Positions 21,185 to 31,182 of a DNA stretch of 64,000 nucleotides are shown here, in pieces. The notes under the pieces are model-generated. The model saw only the letters and a program-made list of their open reading frames with translations. It was not told where the DNA came from and ran no database searches. The DNA is from Chamaelirium japonicum (Eukaryota > Streptophyta > Magnoliopsida > Liliales > Melanthiaceae). The position numbers and the translations under genes were made by a program. Numbering within the stretch: the stretch's first letter is position 1; each line of letters opens with the position of its first letter. The DNA is taken from assembly GCA_947650365.1 (NCBI GenBank), contig OX393557.1:29823359-29887358 (forward strand), written 5' to 3'.

Positions 21185-21871
21185 TTATGCTATCAAAATC
21201 GGGACTAGTCGGCGACTAGTCCCCAGGCGGCATTTTGCCGACCGATTAATTCCGATTTTGTCATTGCTGGGCGGAATCCCGACTAGTCCCCGACTAGTCC
21301 TCGACTAGGTACTCCGACTAGTCCTCATGCAGCATTCTGCAAGCAAATTTTTTTTTTCAAGGAGTCTTTGTAAGCAATTTTGTTTGGATTTTTTTACATT
21401 AGCTTAAAGTCTTGAGTCGCAAGACTCACAACTATAGCTCTTCCCTGTAATCATCTGTTGAGCACCTGAGAATCTCAGATAAAAACATAGACAAATAATT
21501 ATTGTTTATTTATTGATATCCATATAACCCTATAATCAAAATTGGGGTTGTTCACAGATTAAACATCATTAAACAAATATTGTGATGAATTCTTAGTTCT
21601 GAGTCTTTTGACATGGGCATGAAGCCAATACAACTGTGTTATGTTACTTATGTATTTATACCCATGCTGTGAAGTGTGAAGGTTTGTATGTATTGTTATT
21701 GATCGACTAATATCATATATTTATTGACATTTATGCTAGTTCATATATCATTTATGTTTAGGGAGGGGGAGGGGTTTAAATAAGTTTTGGCCGACTAGTC
21801 CCGAATTAGTTTGGACTAGTCCTAGTCGGTCCTTGGCCGACTACGGCCGACTACCGACTTTGACTGCAAAG
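21185..21871. mobile_element. hAT-like non-autonomous element, copy 2
   Basis: Same family as 10590-11311: begins TTATGCTATCAAAATCGG, ends CCGACTTTGACTGCAAAG. Perfect 8-bp duplication CGCTGTAG (21177-21184, 21872-21879). 687 bp. It sits within the copia RNase H remnant. Confidence 0.9.
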
Positions 21872-21880
21872 CGCTGTAGG

Positions 21881-22324
21881 CAAGGTTCAAAATCACGGTA
21901 TCAGTCGGCCCCGAACCGGTAGGTACCGGCCGGTACGTACCGGTACCCATAGTTGTCAAGGCATCAAGGCGAGGCTAGGTGCCCGGAGGGAGCCTAGGAG
22001 CTTAGGCGCGCCTTATGTGCATAGGCATCCTTCAGGCACGGGTATATATGTATAGTTTATACTTGCAGGTATATATGTAATAGGCAGCAATATAACACTT
22101 TACTAACATGAAATTGTACATATTCTAGTCAAATGCATACAACACAATGACACATACATAGTATAAACAAATAAACAACAAAAGAAACAAATAGAATACA
22201 AACACTTGCTAACATAAAATTGAGCATATTCTAATCAAATGCATGCAACACAATAAACACAAGTACCAGTTTCGAATCGGGCAAAACCAGTACGTACTGG
22301 TATCGGTCGAGATTTCAAACCCTG
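21881..22324. mobile_element. hAT-like MITE with CARGGTTYRAAATC termini
   Basis: Left end CAAGGTTCAAAATCACGG; right end the inverse of CAGGGTTTGAAATCTCG. Flanks GCTGTAGG and AATGTAGG (8 bp, two mismatches). It inserted only one base beyond the target duplication of the neighbouring element. Inside are GGTACCGGCCGGTACGTACC palindromic motifs and a ~110-bp direct repeat (about 22095 and 22206). Confidence 0.65.
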
Positions 22325-22457
22325 AATGTAGGTGAATAATCTCCTTGGTGGTGAAGGCTATGACTCGAAACTCTGCCTCAGTTTTGGAGAGAGAAACAAC
22401 CTTCTACTTCTTGCTATGCCATGGATGAGGGAATCTCCAAGAAACAGATAGTAATTA

Positions 22458-22906
22458 GTAGGGGTAGCAATGGGTTGTGTCGGGTAGGGATTCGTGTCGT
22501 GTCTAGTTTCGGGTTGTGTCCAAAACCCCTAGACCCGGACCCGACCCGTTTAACTAACCATGTCTAGATCCTAAACCCGTACCCGACCCGTTTATAAACG
22601 GGTAGATCCGATAAGACCCGTTAGACAACACAGGTTTATTCAGTTGATCCGATCCCACTCGACCCGACCTAACCTGATTGACCCGCTGATACTATATATT
22701 ACAGTATCGGATTGCGGGTAGACCCGACCCGACACGACCCATTGAATATTAAACGGGTCTTCCCGGGTCTACCGTGTCCAGACCCTAAACCCAAACTCGA
22801 TCCGTTTATTAAACGGGTCTATCGTGTCGACCCGTTTACGACCTGAACCCGTTTAGCCCTGACCCAGACCCGCTAACTTCGTGTCGGGTCCAAATTGCCA
22901 GCCCTG
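22458..22906. mobile_element. hAT-like MITE rich in GACCCG motifs
   Basis: Left end TAGGGGTAGCAAT; right end ATTGCCAGCCCTG, inverted copies. Flanks GTAATTAG (22450-22457) and GTAAATTAG (22907-22915) match as an 8-bp duplication with one extra base. 449 bp, non-coding; copia homology resumes beyond it. Confidence 0.75.
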
Positions 22907-24689
22907 GTAAATTAGTAGTCGAGCATTGACAAATAGATAGTAGCCAGTAGCTGAGTGCTGAGTAGTCGGATCTGCAACGTAATCAGTATCAGAGTAGGTA
23001 CGTAAGACCAAAGGTGAGGTCGGGGGTAGGAAGAGTGACCAAATTATGGTGCCACGAAGGTACCAAAGAATTCAATAGAGGGCGTCGTAGTCGGCAAAAG
23101 GAGTTGCCTTGACAAATTGACTGATGATGCTGACTGCGTGGGCAATATTGAGCCTGGTGATACAGAGGTAGACCAACTGACCAACGATCTATCTGTACCG
23201 AATAGGATCTGAAAGAGGCTCGTCTGTAGGTCGGACCTTCACATGAAACTCGAGTGAAGTGTCTGTGGAGCACGATCATCAAAAAGAGCAGCTTGACTGA
23301 GTATGCTAGCTATGTATTTCTATTGGGAGAGCTAAATTCCTCGCTCGTCCTGGACAATCTCCATGCCAAGAAAGTAGCGCAAAGGATCGAGATCTTTCAT
23401 CTGACACTAGCTCCGGAGATGCTGATGAAAAGAGGCTATGGCACCTAAGTCGTCTACTGTGGCTGTAAGGATCATATCATCCACGCATAGGAGAAGGATG
23501 ACTCGGCCCTGCGGTGATGGCCGCACAAACTTAGAGTAATCCTCGGAGCTCTCAATGAAACATGCCTCTGTAATTGCTTGATGAAAGCTATCAAAGCAGA
23601 CTCGAGACACTTGTTTGAGCCCCTAGATGGCTCGGCCAAGGTGACAGACTTGTTGAGTAGTGTTAAAACCCTTAGGAGGTTGTATGTAGACAACCTCGGA
23701 GAGATCACCGTAAAGAAAAACATTCTTCACATCCATCTGAAAGGGGTCAACACTGAGTAGCAACGACTGCTAGTAGAGTCCGAACCATGGTCATCTGTGC
23801 CACGGGAGCAAAAGTATCATTGTAGTCGATCTCCTAGTTTTGAGTGAAGCCCCTGGCAATGAGGTGGGTCTTGTACCTCTCAATGGAACCATTTAGTCGA
23901 TGCTTGATCTTGAATACCCACTTACAACTAACAGTTTTGTGCTTGCCGGTAAGAGAATGATGTCCCATGTCTGCGTCTACTTCAAAGCCTGAAACTCCTC
24001 AGTCATGATTTGCTACCATTGGGGGGGCTGAAGTGCCTCTCGGTAGGATCGGGACTCCCAATCAGTGTAAAGGGCATTGAGGTAAGCATTGAACTGGGGA
24101 GAGTAAGTGGTGACTGTGGTAAAACCAAACCAATCGGGGAGACTAACTGAAATAGTTAGGTAGGCAACGCTCGCACTGGCGGCGGTGAGGAGAGTGAGGA
24201 TCCACATCTGCCAGAGGCGAGCATGTCGGAGTTGGTGAAGTACCAATGTAGTCACCCTCAGGTGGTGGCGAAGTAGGTGGTTGGGCAGTGGTGTGATGAC
24301 GAGACACGAGAGTACACTTGAGAAAAATGAGAGACTGGTGGACGAGTGGATGACGCAGGACATGTGCTGTCAGAGGAGGAAAAGGGAAATGAGACATGAG
24401 GAGCAGTAGTGGTCGCAGGAGGTAGAGGCTTAAGAAAGGGAGCATGAGGAGCGAATGTGGTGGAGGAAGGTGGTGGTAGCGCAGGGGGTAGAGGCGCGAG
24501 GAAGGGAGTAGGAGTCTCAAGAAATATGAGGCCCTGAGTCTCAGTAGAGTAATAGGGAACATTATTGGTAATATAAACATTAGGAGCAATGCGAAGATAG
24601 CGAGTCAAGGGTTTATAGCAGTGATAACCCCTTGTGCCTAGAACTGATCCCCAAGATAACTCACTTATCCCATATATATATTTTAACAT

Positions 24690-24795
24690 TTAAAAAAATT
24701 TATGGCCTAAGCCTCGCCTAAGCACTGCCTAGGTCACGCCTCGTGTATGTAGGCTTGACCGCTTAGGCATCGCCTGGCCGCCATGACAACACTGC
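24690..24795. repeat. Terminal fragment of a GCCTAGGCG-rich repeat
   Basis: A run of CCTAAGC / GCCTAGGC motifs ends in GCCATGACAACACTG, a style of terminus seen in plant hAT-like elements. A matching start (TAGTTGTCAAGGCATCAAGGC) appears near 21952 inside another MITE, but I cannot link the two. Confidence 0.4.
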
Positions 24796-25431
24796 GTTCG
24801 TTACACGACTCTTTCTTGATTTTTTGAATAAGTTATGATTTTGTGTAAAAATCATGATTTATGTGTTTTAATCTATGATTTGTAGACACGGACACGGGTG
24901 TCGAGTGTCGGCACGGACACGGGAGTCGGACACGGCTCCATCATAAAAGATGGATACGGAGACACGTGGGTATATACTATGAAGCACCGACACTCTCGGG
25001 ACCTTAACGTGTCCGTGTCCGACACGTGTCGGACACCGACACTCGTCCGACACTCTCCGACACGTGTCGGACACACCAAAAAACGTGTCTTCTATGAAGA
25101 GAGGTTGTCCGACACGTGTCGGATGCGTGTTGGAGCGTGTCGGATATTACCGGAGATGTTTTTTTCTCATTTGAAGATGTTAGGTTCTTGAGATTGCGAA
25201 TATTTCCATCAATGAGCCGGATATGGAGGCCGTGGTCTTCACGTCGATGGTGATGATGTGGTAACACTTGACGTTGGCCTTGATGGATGATGATTTTTTG
25301 CGTTTTCTATTTGTTTTTTTGTGTTTTGAAAGTTTGAAACTATACACTTGAATCATTTATGATGTTTGTTGGAGATTTTTTTAGTTAACTATTAGCATTA
25401 TGTTTGATTATAAATCATAATATAAGTCTTG

Positions 25432-25432
<1 letters not shown>

Positions 25433-25490
<58 letters not shown>
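25433..25490. repeat. (TA)n microsatellite
   Basis: Uninterrupted TA repeat of about 58 bp directly abutting the left end of the foldback element. Confidence 0.95.
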
Positions 25491-25493
<3 letters not shown>

Positions 25494-26151
25494 GTGTTAC
25501 GTTGCGCTGTGCGCTGTTGGGGAGCAAATGCGCTGTGCATCGGTGGCCGTCCGATCGGATTTGATCGACGGCAGATGGAAATCCCGCTCAAATCCCGCTC
25601 CACTATCTCGGCGTGAACCGTGACGGTCTGATCCCCTGGATCAGACGGTCTGATCCCCGTGCAGTGCACCCCGCCAGCCTATAATCCGTCGGTTCGATTT
25701 CCATCCGTTGGATCGATGGGAATCGAACGGACGAAATCGATTTTCGCTGTTACTGTAGCGGCTATAGTAACAACGAAATTCAATTTTGTCCGTTTGATTC
25801 CCATCGATCCAACGGATGGGAATCAACCGGCCTAATTGTGTGTTTATTCGATTCCCATCCGTTGGATTGATGGGAATCGAACGGACGAAATCGAATTTCG
25901 CTGTTACTGTAGCCGCTACAGTAACAGCGAAAATCGATTTCGTCCGTTCGATTCCCATCGATCCAACGGATGGGAATCGAACCGACGGATTATAGGCTGG
26001 CGGGGTGCGCTGCACGGGATCAGACCGTCTGATCCAGGGGATCAGACGGTCACGGTTCACGCCGAGATAGTGGAGCGGGATTTGAGCGGGATTTCCGTCT
26101 ACCGTCGATCAAATCTGATCGAACGGCCACCAATGCACAGCGCAACGTAAC

Positions 26152-26156
<5 letters not shown>
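25491..26156. mobile_element. Hierarchical palindromic foldback element
   Basis: Begins GGGGTGTTACGTTGCGCTGT and ends with the inverse (GCGCAACGTAACACCCC). The two ~300-bp arms are near-complementary over almost their full length. Each arm contains its own palindrome of about 130 bp around TTACTGTAGCNGCTAYAGTAA, so there are three levels of dyad symmetry. It is bordered by (TA)n on the left and (TC)n(TA)n on the right. No coding capacity. Comparable in setting to rice Micron elements, which lie within TA microsatellites. Confidence 0.85.

Positions 26157-26217
<61 letters not shown>
26156..26217. repeat. (TC)n(TA)n compound microsatellite
   Basis: TC repeat 26156-26185 followed by TA repeat 26185-26217, on the right side of the foldback element. 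Confidence 0.95.
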
Positions 26218-26219
<2 letters not shown>

Positions 26220-26331
26220 TTAAATGCGGTCCGTGCGGTCCGCACCTGCAGCTGTCCGATGCGGTGCACCGCACCGCGCGCGCGGCATCGGATGGCTGCG
26301 GATGCGGACCGCAGACTGCAGCGAAGCATGC

Positions 26332-26336
<5 letters not shown>
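26218..26336. repeat. GC-rich palindrome between TA microsatellites
   Basis: Arms TGCGGTCCGCACCTGCAG and CTGCGGATGCGGACCGCA, plus GTCCGATGC / GCATCGGAT further in, pair around a CGCGCGCG centre. About 115 bp with TA repeats on both sides. Possibly a second, shorter microsatellite-resident foldback element. Confidence 0.7.

Positions 26337-26370
<34 letters not shown>
26335..26370. repeat. (TA)n microsatellite
   Basis: TA repeat of about 36 bp to the right of the GC-rich palindrome. Confidence 0.95.
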
Positions 26371-26374
<4 letters not shown>

Positions 26375-26477
26375 TAAAATTAGGCGTGTCCCCTAACGTG
26401 GCTGTGTCCTGGTTTTTTGAAAAATATCGTGTCGGCGTGTCCGTGTCGTGTCCGTGTCCTGTGTCCGTGCTTCTTAG

Positions 26478-26479
<2 letters not shown>

Positions 26480-26565
<86 letters not shown>
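26480..26565. repeat. (TA)n(CA)n compound microsatellite
   Basis: TA repeat 26480-26536 and CA repeat 26537-26565 at the right border of the hAT-like element. Confidence 0.95.
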
Positions 26566-26568
<3 letters not shown>

Positions 26569-27540
26569 CAACAAAATTATGAAATTGATATAAATTAAAA
26601 ATTACTACCCCTTCGGAATTCAAGTCCTACACAGTCTACCATTTTCCTCTGTTCACTCACCTGGAGAAGGAAGAGACTTGCAACATTCGGTTTAATAACA
26701 TGGAGTGATGGTATCATGCCGTGTCGACACGGGTGGACATGGGAATCCGTGTCGACATGGGTTGACACGGCTCCGAGGGTTCAATTAGAGGTGTCCCCCA
26801 TATCATAGATTTTAATTCAGATTAATCATGTTTTAATCCTGTCATGACTCATGTGCTGCTCAAAAAACCTGTTGGAACTTTTATATATCAATATATTTTT
26901 AAATTCTACTGTTTGTTTTGAATATATGTTTTTTCCTTTCTTTTCTCCCCTCAACTCTATTTCTTGTATCTTGTTTTGGTTGTTTTGTCCCTCTTTTCTA
27001 TTGTTTGTCGGAAGACTCGGAACAAGTGCTAATGTGCTTGAGGGGTTGAGTGCTGGGGTCGTACACCTGAATATGGTCGGATTCTACATTGCAGACGTCC
27101 ATCGATTGACAAATAAGGACCGCCGGGCTCTACAACGCAGACATCCATCTATTCACAAATCATCTTGCTGTTCATTTTTTTTAGTATTTTCCAGTGATGG
27201 GTATTTTTGACATATCACATTATCAAATAGACTGTTAGACCCTCCAAAGTCTCCTGATGTGTTTATTTTCAAAACTGATCCTTTTTGGTAGTTTTGAAAG
27301 TTAAGTGGTCCTAACCGATAGTTTTCTCTAGTATGCCAAATTCAACAGATTAAACTTAATTAACAAATTAACTTTATTTATGTCCATACTTGTGGTTGAG
27401 CCACCCAAACCATGGCTTGCTACTGATTACCAAATTGTTTTATTTATATTTTTATATTTCATGACTTCCAGGCATTTTGCATACAAATAAATGTTCAGCG
27501 TGCCGGATGTTAAGATGGCGATTTCATTTTGTAGGAGCTG
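26566..27540. other. No gene recognised
   Basis: Near 26730-26780 there are GTGTCGACAC-type motifs, akin to the element at 25-26.5 kb but without clear ends. The remainder is AT-rich and unassigned. Confidence 0.45.
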
Positions 27541-28060
27541 CCATATCAGTAACAAACCATGGCTAGTCCTTCGGCGAGCAAAGTAAAGCCTGCAGAGAAA
27601 CTATACTCAATTGTTTCGATGGACCACCACCGGGTGTTCGTGGTTCGTGGGTTCTTTGAGCTACAACAGTGCTGTAAAGAATCAACAAGAAGGTTTGCAT
27701 GGTGCTCAACATAGTGAATGGTTGCAGAATCCAGAGTCCGGACTTTCCGAGAGATCTACAAGAAGGAACTGCTGCACTTTCCGAGAAATCTGTGTATTGG
27801 ATATTGGAGCGCATCGACATTTGAAACATCTTCTCTCTCATGATCTGGATGAGATATTCTCTCACTCGCTCGCTCGTATACTGACGAACTATAATCCTTG
27901 ATACCTTTGTTGAGATTGATTGATTTGTTTGATCACCCTGCATGTTAGTAAAGATCATATGCTGACTACTCTTGTGGATGTTCGATTTTAGTATTTCGGT
28001 CGAACACGGAGCAGTCGAGTTTTGATTGTATACGTTCAATATCAAGTTGATCAAGGCAAC
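27541..28060. other. Unassigned region with long overlapping open frames
   Basis: The minus strand holds a 163-codon frame (27563-28054) and the plus strand a 96-codon frame (27611-27901). I recognise no domain in either. The minus frame contains a plausible helical stretch (RVREYLIQIMREKMFQM). The composition resembles coding DNA of a retroelement more than intergenic DNA. It could be a gag-like fossil or an unknown host gene exon. Confidence 0.3.
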
Positions 28061-28989
28061 CCATTGGCCACCGATGCCCGCTTGAGCTCGTATAAGAGTT
28101 TGTCAAGGCGACAATACCCATATTGTCCCTCTTCGATCCTCGTGAGCATGAATGGGTAAGTATTCTTCATCATCGAAAGGTCCATGTTAAAATGCTGTGT
28201 TCAAATTGAATTTTTAGTAATGGTGAGTAAACAGGACGCTATCGCTAATTATAAGCCATTATTAAAATTTATTCCTTTCCATTTCCTATAATAGACGGTT
28301 TCGTGTGGCCGTCAAAGATCAGTTTCCAGAGCGAATGGATGATCTCAATGTGGTCACCTATTTACTGAATTTAATAGTTCTGTTTAGTTCTAATTTTATA
28401 ATTTGAATTGGCAGGTTTGTGATACAATAATTTGGCATAAGTAGGACAACTGTTGTTTGCTGATAGGCCGGATGGATAGTTGGAGACATGGTTATCGAGT
28501 CGAAAGTGGGGAAAAAATCGGTTAGGGGAAAAGTAAAAAAAATAAATAAAAAATAAAAAAAAGCTGGAAACAAACGGTAGAATTTTAAAATATACTTAAT
28601 AAATAGATGTTTAATTATTTTTTTGAGTAGTATATGACAGGGTTAAAATATGATTAGTCGAGATTAAACTGCATAAATCGGGATTAAAATATGAAAATTA
28701 TGACTTTTTTTTTCACAAATTATGATTTTTTTTTTTTTAAAAAATAGTAGTGTAGTGAATGTTTACTGAATAAGTCATATTTTAAATGCTATTTTTAAAA
28801 AATTAGACTTTTAGGTAACATGGGTTGGAGCAACCAGTATGGAACCATATTGATAGGAGCCTCTACAAAGGAAAATGTACAATTCATTGAAAGGATACTC
28901 TTTCACCACCAACATCACCACCAACATGTATGTCACGACCGGTTTCATCTTTTGTATTATCCATAACTTGTTAAGGAATAGTTATTGTT
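28061..28989. other. No gene recognised
   Basis: AT-rich DNA. A short plus-strand stretch at about 28300-28345 reads FRVAVKDQFPERMDDLNVVTY-like but cannot be placed. Confidence 0.45.
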
Positions 28990-29186
28990 AGGACTGCGAC
29001 GTAGGCGAGCAACCGAGCCTAACCCAAATTTGGACGGGCACGGGTTGGGATTTTACATGTATGGGTTGGGCTTGGATTGAAAACTTTCAAATCTAATCTT
29101 AATTCGGGTTGGGCTTGGGCAAAGGCTTCAGACAACCACACCTAACCCGAAACCTGTTCATTTCGTAAAGACTATTTTATATAACA

Positions 29187-29757
29187 CTAGTACATGCCCG
29201 TGTCTGTCAGTATTGCAATGGGCCGCCTTGCCCACAACACACCTGTCGGCACTGCAGTCGGTCGCCTTCGGCGGCAACACACCTGAATGCCTTCGGCAAC
29301 AAAACATTTTCGACGACAACACCGGCATTCATAGGGACACCCATTTCATCGCTCGTGCCGATTGGCATGAAACAGGCACCTTCGGTGCGACCAACTCTCC
29401 CTCCACCTATAATCGATCAATCACTGTTGTCTTTGTCTTTATTCGAACGGATTCCTCGAGATCAACCCGATGGTTTGGGGCTATCGAAATTTCAACAGGC
29501 GGGTTTATAGCTGTTGATGCGAACAACGATCACGGGATGAACGGTAAGGTTTAGTGCAGTTTCAATGGGCCAGGATTTTAGGGGTTTAGTGCAGTATAAA
29601 TGCGTTGGGATTTAAAACCAAGGAGAGATCGTGTGTTGATTTTTGAACGAATGGTTAGATTTATTCGGTTCATTTTTGTTCAGTTAACTTGTCCTAGTCA
29701 GCTTTTTTGTTTCATTTTGTCTAGTCAACACATAACCGACGTCCCTTGTTTTATAGA
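29187..29757 (-). mobile_element. Non-autonomous Helitron
   Basis: On the minus strand it starts TCTATAAAACAAGG after an A and ends CACGGGCATGTACTAG before a T, the A|TC...CTAG|T signature of Helitrons, without target duplication. 571 bp, no Rep/helicase. Same family as the array at 38721-39970. Confidence 0.8.
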
Positions 29758-30037
29758 TAACATTGAGTAGAAGCCATCCGATCATAATCCATCTGTTGAA
29801 TACAACTTGCGGTCGCACTGTAGTGAAGCTTTAATGGACATTTGTCCCGCTCGGACTGACCATTGTTGTATACGTATTTATCCACCCAATGGTGGACCAT
29901 CACCCATATAAGAATGCAAAGGACAACTTTATGTATTGCACTTTTACAAAGGGTGAGTTCTTTGATATCCATTGTTCACCCCTTCTCTAATAGCTCAAGA
30001 TTATAGATGAGTTGGTAAGTTAACAAAAGGATGTTAT

Positions 30038-30924
30038 TGTTACAAAAATTGGTTTTGATAGAATAATGAAAAAACCGGTTTTTGGTTTAGTCCCATATTG
30101 CCCGTGGGGAGATCTTTTAATGCGTTTAGAATGGAACTCCCTTCATTGGGCTTTGTAGCTTCCCAAGAGCTAGGCCATAGCCCACCACACACGCGCGCGC
30201 GCGCGCCGAGCCGGGCCGAGCTCGGGCCGCGGCTCGCGAGCCGCGTGGACGCGAATGGGATTCGGGCCTTGTTTTACACTAGGTTTTAATTTTTTAATGG
30301 AGATTTATTCCTTCCGTTACACTCTTCACGAGGCTGAGCTAGGTTCATTGAACCTGGACCTCTGCACTGTCACATGCAACCGTTTCACTTGACAGAGCAG
30401 TGAATGCTCATCAGTGCGTTGCATGCAATGGCTGTGAGTATGGGGACGTTATGGCTAAGGACCTCTATATAAGAGAGGGTCCGGTGAAGCCAGAAAAACA
30501 CCAAGCGAAGAGCTCTCTCCACTTTCTCTTTTCTTTCTCGTTCGCTCTTGTATGGAGTGTCTGGAGTACGCTGAGAGTCCCAAAGGGGTTCCCTTCGGTG
30601 CTGAAGAGGAGTCCAGTCGTTGTACCCTGGGGAGCGTTCGTCGGAGGCCTTGAAGCACCTACCGAGGCGGCGAAATAGCTTTCAGGGCATTGTGCTAGCA
30701 CAAGCCTCGACAACTGCTAAGTACCTTGTTCTTCTTCCTTCTTCCACCTCTTTGCCATATCTGTAGACAACCTTAGGACAACCTAAACCTTGTTTGATTG
30801 TTGTGCTCAACTTTGCATGCTAAACCCCTATAGTTTGTTCAATTACTTTTTGCACTAGATTTGTAACATCTCTATATTCTGTTAGTCATCGTTTGCTTGT
30901 CTTCATAGAGTAGAATACCCAACA
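30038..30924 (+). repeat. 5' LTR of the copia element
   Basis: Starts TGTTACAAAAATTGG and ends AATACCCAACA. Contains a (CG)n-rich tract near 30190-30240 and a CTATATAAG TATA box near 30470 followed by the probable R/U5 region. Confidence 0.92.
30470..30478 (+). promoter_or_regulatory. TATA box in the 5' LTR
   Basis: CTATATAAG lies in GGACCTCTATATAAGAG, GC-richer sequence on both sides; the expected transcription start is about 30 bp downstream. Confidence 0.6.
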
Positions 30925-31182
30925 AACTGAAAGCTATTTTCTACATTCTATTCTATTCCGTTTAGATCTAGATCTAATACGAGAGTGTTTAGATCTAGTC
31001 TCTTGTTAACTGTTAGAATTCCTTTGATTTTTCATAAGTTTGACGGTGTCGAGGAAAGCTTGACAAACCGGCATTAAATTGCCCTAGGAAGCTTGGTACT
31101 TAAGCGAGCCAAGTGCTCCACCTTCTTCCTGGAGCTGACCTGGCCGTCAAATTTTTAAAAATTCAAAAGAAACTCTTCCTAG

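Larger units (their letters stand above)
20835..24670 (-). mobile_element. Ty1/copia remnant carrying three nested DNA elements (fossil)
   Basis: Minus strand, high to low: integrase C-terminal motif (GTRGYHCYKPLTRYL, about 24640), a Pro-rich linker, RT (about 24000-22910) with a KWVFKIKHRLNG-type start, then RNase H (about 22460-22325 and 21170-20840, HERMKHIETDCYFTRQ). Three hAT-like elements at 21185-21871, 21881-22324 and 22458-22906 split the RNase H part. Copia's own sequence totals about 2.3 kb. No LTR pair found. Several breaks; old. Confidence 0.8.
24977..26477. mobile_element. hAT-like element with GTGTCCGACAC motifs, filled with microsatellites and palindromes
   Basis: Left end CTATGAAGCACCGACAC, right end GTGTCCGTGCTTCTTAG (inverse CTAAGAAGCACGGACAC). 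An 8-bp duplication GGTATATA flanks it (24969-24976, 26478-26485), though the right copy abuts a TA repeat. Subterminal DNA is dense in GACACGTGTCGGACAC. The middle was replaced or expanded by (TA)n, a 666-bp foldback element and a shorter palindrome. Confidence 0.75.

Noticed and set aside
24143-24589. 148-codon Leu/Pro-rich minus frame as a separate gene
   Set aside because: It is the variable linker between copia integrase and RT, read in an overlapping frame.
29213-29554. 113-codon plus frame as a host gene
   Set aside because: It lies entirely within the Helitron, and the same frame is only partly kept in the copies at 39.0-39.9 kb.
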